Position numbers and translations under genes: made by a program. This document shows positions 5,926 to 8,142 of a DNA stretch of 8,142 nucleotides, piece after piece. How positions within the stretch are numbered: position 1 is the stretch's first letter; every line of letters starts with the position of its first letter. The notes below the pieces were generated by a model that was not told the DNA's origin, made no database searches, and worked only from the letters and a program-made list of their open reading frames with translations. Where the stretch lies: assembly GCA_047974165.1 (NCBI GenBank), contig JBKECB010000065.1:1-8142 (forward strand). Reading direction: 5' to 3'. Origin of the DNA: Lactovum sp047974165. Its GTDB lineage: Bacteria > Bacillota > Bacilli > Lactobacillales > Streptococcaceae.

Positions 5926-7098
5926 TTACAATTTTCGTTTAACATACTGATTACCAACAAGTTTTCTAGTCGTCGTATTTTTTGGAATATCAATAATATT
6001 TGTTAATTTTCTCGCTACTTCTTTGTTAGCATTCTCATACAGATGTCCATAAGTTCCCAAAGTAGTTTGTATATCTTCATGCCCTAATCTATCACGAACT
6101 ACTAATGCATTCTCATCCATTGAAATTAACAATGAAGCATGTGAGTGTCTTAGTGCATGCGTTTTAATTCTATGAACATTAGCTAACTCGGAATGACGTT
6201 TTATTACATGATAAGTAGCACTCTTATTAGTAGGTGCTCCATTATAAGATAGCACATACTTTGAATAAACATTTTTAGATTGAAGCTTTTTCCATTTTTT
6301 TAGAAGTTCAAGCGTATCATCGTCTAAATAGATTAGTCGATTACTGGCTTTGGTTTTAGGTTCTGTTAAATAATATTCACTTGCATTCTTGTAATACATA
6401 GACTTATTTATTCGTAAGGTTTGGTTTTCAAAATCAATATCTTTATCCCATTCCAAGGCTTGAGCTTCTCCAAAACGTAATCCAGTCATAAATAATAGCC
6501 AGATCATAATAAATCCAAAATATTCATGGTAATCTGATAAATCAAAGGTTGCCATTACTTTCTCAAATTCTGATTTTGTCCAATAATCTACTTTTTTCTT
6601 TACTTTTTTTACATTACCAACCTGTTTAGCAACATTTTTATTAATTAATCCCAACGTCACAGCCAAATCTAGCGACTTTTGAAATAAACCATAAATGTTA
6701 CGAATATAAGCAGAAGAATAATTTTCTGACAAAATATTCTGCCACTTCTTAATAATCGGTGGCGTAATATCTTTTAATTTTCGGTTGAAAAAGTATGCAA
6801 AATGGATATCCATAGACGACACTCGATTTTCATATGTCCTTGATTTAACTGAACGTTTATAATCTGGTTTAAAATATGTTTCGTAAAACTCTTTAAAAGA
6901 CATCGTGTTATTTTTTTTGATAGCAGTATCCGAAAAATCATTCATATAATCATCATAAGCACGCTTTGCCTCTTTTTGAGAATTGTATCCACGCCCCCAA
7001 TGCCTAATGCGATTCCCTTTTTCATCATATCCTAAATTAGCTACAAAATACCACTTGCCATTTTTTTTATCTTGATAAACATTGGATATTTTAGGCAT
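5926..7098 (-). CDS. int: Full-length tyrosine-type site-specific integrase of an integrative element
   Basis: This recombinase catalyses integration and, with an excisionase, excision of the element. The 390 residues carry all three expected domains. An N-terminal arm-DNA-binding (AP2-like) domain covers about 1-55 (KKNGKWYFVANLGYDEKG). A SAM-like core-binding domain covers about 67-155. The catalytic domain covers about 172-370, with Arg208 (TGLRFGEA), Lys248/Lys250 (PKTKAS), His314 and Arg317 (THALRHSH), His340 (LGHED) and nucleophile Tyr350 (TYGHLY). The start has AAAAGGAG (7108-7115) 9 nt upstream. It is the last gene of the rep-DUF3173-int unit and converges on guaA. The family is shared with phages, ICEs and Tn916-like elements. 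The neighbours favour an IME or ICE over a phage. It appears intact and probably functional. Confidence 0.95.
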   Translation of the reverse strand: MPKISNVYQDKKNGKWYFVANLGYDEKGNRIRHWGRGYNSQKEAKRAYDDYMNDFSDTAIKKNNTMSFKEFYETYFKPDYKRSVKSRTYENRVSSMDIHFAYFFNRKLKDITPPIIKKWQNILSENYSSAYIRNIYGLFQKSLDLAVTLGLINKNVAKQVGNVKKVKKKVDYWTKSEFEKVMATFDLSDYHEYFGFIMIWLLFMTGLRFGEAQALEWDKDIDFENQTLRINKSMYYKNASEYYLTEPKTKASNRLIYLDDDTLELLKKWKKLQSKNVYSKYVLSYNGAPTNKSATYHVIKRHSELANVHRIKTHALRHSHASLLISMDENALVVRDRLGHEDIQTTLGTYGHLYENANKEVARKLTNIIDIPKNTTTRKLVGNQYVKRKL

Positions 7099-7117
7099 TA
7101 ATTTGCTCTCCTTTTAT

Positions 7118-7318
7118 CTAAACATCATCTATTATAATTTTAAATCCAAGTATTTCTTCAACAGCACTAAGAGGCACTCGTCCTAATCGTTTACTTGCAT
7201 AATAAGAATAGCCTTTGTTTACCATTAAATATTTTGCTTTTCGGATAATATCAGAGGATTGGCTTGGTCCAAATCCTAAGTCACATAATTCTTTTTTTGT
7301 AATAGTGTTATTAGTCAA
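7118..7318 (-). CDS. DUF3173 small DNA-binding-like protein, probable excisionase (TTG start)
   Basis: A 66-residue protein with the DUF3173 pattern: a hydrophilic start, 'LCDLGFGPSQSSDIIRKAK' resembling a helix-turn-helix, 'MVNKGYSYYASKRLGRVP' and a C-terminal 'AVEEILGFK'. Family members are repeatedly found between a rep or relaxase gene and a tyrosine integrase in streptococcal ICEs and IMEs and are thought to act as excisionases or directionality factors; the role here is inferred from this context. The start is TTG at 7316-7318, supported by AAGGAG (7327-7332) 8 nt upstream, with no in-frame ATG nearby. That Shine-Dalgarno overlaps the rep stop codon, so translation is probably coupled to rep. 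The int gene starts 19 nt after its stop. Confidence 0.82.
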   Translation of the reverse strand: MTNNTITKKELCDLGFGPSQSSDIIRKAKYLMVNKGYSYYASKRLGRVPLSAVEEILGFKIIIDDV

Positions 7319-7333
7319 GTAAATCGCTCCTTA
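7316..7333 (-). promoter_or_regulatory. Overlap of rep stop and DUF3173 ribosome binding site; TTG initiation
   Basis: Read on the - strand, the rep stop TAA (7331-7333) is the first part of TAAGGAG, and TTG follows after 8 nt. This decides the non-ATG start of the DUF3173 gene and makes coupled, probably low-level, excisionase synthesis likely. Confidence 0.7.
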
Positions 7334-8142
7334 TTTTAATTTTGGAATATCTCCAGCAAGCATAGAATTCATGAAATCAAAGAAATTAACCATGCTAGGG
7401 TCTTGATTGAATATTTCTGTATAATCTAAAGCATTTTGAAAGAATACGTTCAAATTGACTTCAGATATACTCTCAGCAAGTTTTTTGTACTTAGCTACTG
7501 TTCTTTTATCTGATTCTGCAAACAACTCAGGTTTATTACGCAGAGCGAAAAGGTAAATCTTTTCATTTATGCCCAAATTATTAAATTCTAGACCTTTAAA
7601 GTTCTCAATGAATACTGGAATCTTTGCTAAAAATGGTAATCCATTTTTTAATTCTTTCTTTATGTTTCCCTCGTTATAAAATTTATATTCAATCCGCCAA
7701 AGGTTCTCATATTGCATATAAATTTCAATTTCCGCCATATCTCCGCTATCTACACGCTCTTTAAGCTTGTTGTAAGCTGTTAAATGATAATTGCCTTTAG
7801 GTGCGCCAAAATCCATTGTTTCAAGTTTCATGCCTTTGTAAATTGGACGATACATCACTTTAGGCCAATTTACACGTAAAGCCGATAAATCACGTTCAAA
7901 ATCATAAGCTAAGTGAAAAGTAGAAATTGCGATATTTTTCATATACGGAAATAACTCATGAAATACAGATAGAAAATGTTTTTTTGAAACTTTAGAAGGT
8001 GTAAATTCTATCTTTAAGGGACGCTTATTCATTTTGATTGAAGCAATAGGAGTATACTCTACATACCAATTCTCCTTATCATTATCAAAAAACTGACCTT
8101 TATAACTTGATAATTCGCCATTTCTAGTTATATTTGGTTCAA
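7331..8142 (-). CDS. Rep_trans-family replication initiation protein / MobT-like relaxase, N-terminus outside the window
   Basis: The visible 269 residues belong to a rolling-circle initiator or relaxase of the Rep_trans type (pT181 RepC, Tn916 Orf20 and ICEBs1 NicK group). Such proteins nick one strand of the excised circle and start its replication or transfer. The key stretch is TAYNKLKER, in which the Tyr (codon 7772-7774) is the likely nucleophile. It is followed by a charged spacer and YENLWRIEYKF, matching the 'Y-N-K...E-R ... L-W-R-x-E' pattern of the family. The frame stays open upstream of the ATG at 8030-8032 to the window edge for 36 more codons (including FFDNDKENWYVEYTP). No ribosome binding site precedes that ATG, so it is internal and the true start lies beyond 8142. 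Position upstream of DUF3173 and int is typical of IMEs and small ICEs. Rep or relaxase function cannot be separated by sight. Confidence 0.83.
   Translation of the reverse strand, partial: EPNITRNGELSSYKGQFFDNDKENWYVEYTPIASIKMNKRPLKIEFTPSKVSKKHFLSVFHELFPYMKNIAISTFHLAYDFERDLSALRVNWPKVMYRPIYKGMKLETMDFGAPKGNYHLTAYNKLKERVDSGDMAEIEIYMQYENLWRIEYKFYNEGNIKKELKNGLPFLAKIPVFIENFKGLEFNNLGINEKIYLFALRNKPELFAESDKRTVAKYKKLAESISEVNLNVFFQNALDYTEIFNQDPSMVNFFDFMNSMLAGDIPKLK

Noticed and set aside
5912..5930. Possible terminator after int (AAAAAGGCTTTTT on the minus strand)
   Set aside because: It is only five A-T pairs around a 3-nt loop, too weak to call a terminator.
8050..8059. Perfect 10-bp palindrome GAGTATACTC
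   Set aside because: It lies within the rep coding frame, is short and has no partner sites; chance is the best explanation.
7331..8142. Search for an oriT or double-strand origin with a C-rich nick site near rep
   Set aside because: No C-run with flanking inverted repeat like those of Tn916/ICEBs1 origins was seen; it may lie beyond the window.
1..8142. CRISPR arrays, tRNA or rRNA genes, riboswitches, IS elements
   Set aside because: No regularly spaced repeats, cloverleaf-like sequences, rRNA segments, transposase frames or structured leaders were recognised.

Overview
The window looks like a low-GC Gram-positive chromosome, most likely Lactococcus or a close streptococcal relative. This rests on the AT-rich composition, AAGGAGG-type ribosome binding sites, a complete coaA-guaA pair of lactococcal/streptococcal type, and an integrase/DUF3173/Rep_trans module typical of integrative elements in these genera. 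The genus is an inference from protein character, because no search could be run.

Layout. (1) Positions 1-2321, + strand: the end of an operon-like run with overlapping genes. It holds the C-terminus of an unidentified protein with a hotdog-dehydratase look, an ABC-2 transporter ATPase, its membrane permease, and the N-terminal part of a GNAT-like acyltransferase. The order resembles cylZ-cylA-cylB-cylE of the streptococcal granadaene (haemolytic polyene pigment) locus; this is a hypothesis from gene order and protein type. (2) About 2321-2998: the acyltransferase is cut off inside a conserved segment, and the sequence passes directly into the C-terminal catalytic half of a tyrosine integrase, a deletion or recombination scar. 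(3) 2999-3099: a short gap with 11-bp-phased AAAGTGCA repeats, then an extended -10 promoter so close to coaA that the transcript may be leaderless. (4) 3100-5568: intact coaA and guaA, 9 bp apart, probably co-transcribed and translationally coupled. (5) 5569-5925: guaA terminator, 11-bp-phased TGCAACCA repeats and a gene-poor AT-rich stretch with traces of tiny reading frames. (6) 5926-8142, - strand: rep (open at the window edge), a DUF3173 small protein (probable excisionase) and a full-length tyrosine integrase, in a tightly coupled operon running toward guaA. This is one end of an integrative element, probably an IME or ICE, at the guaA 3' end, a known integration hotspot.

The conserved coaA-guaA housekeeping block is therefore bracketed by two integrase genes whose 3' ends both face it: a decayed one upstream and an apparently functional one downstream. 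I see no clearly new biochemical system. The points most worth following are the truncated cyl-like locus, the acyltransferase/integrase scar, the two sets of putative integrase arm-type sites, and the possible leaderless coaA mRNA.
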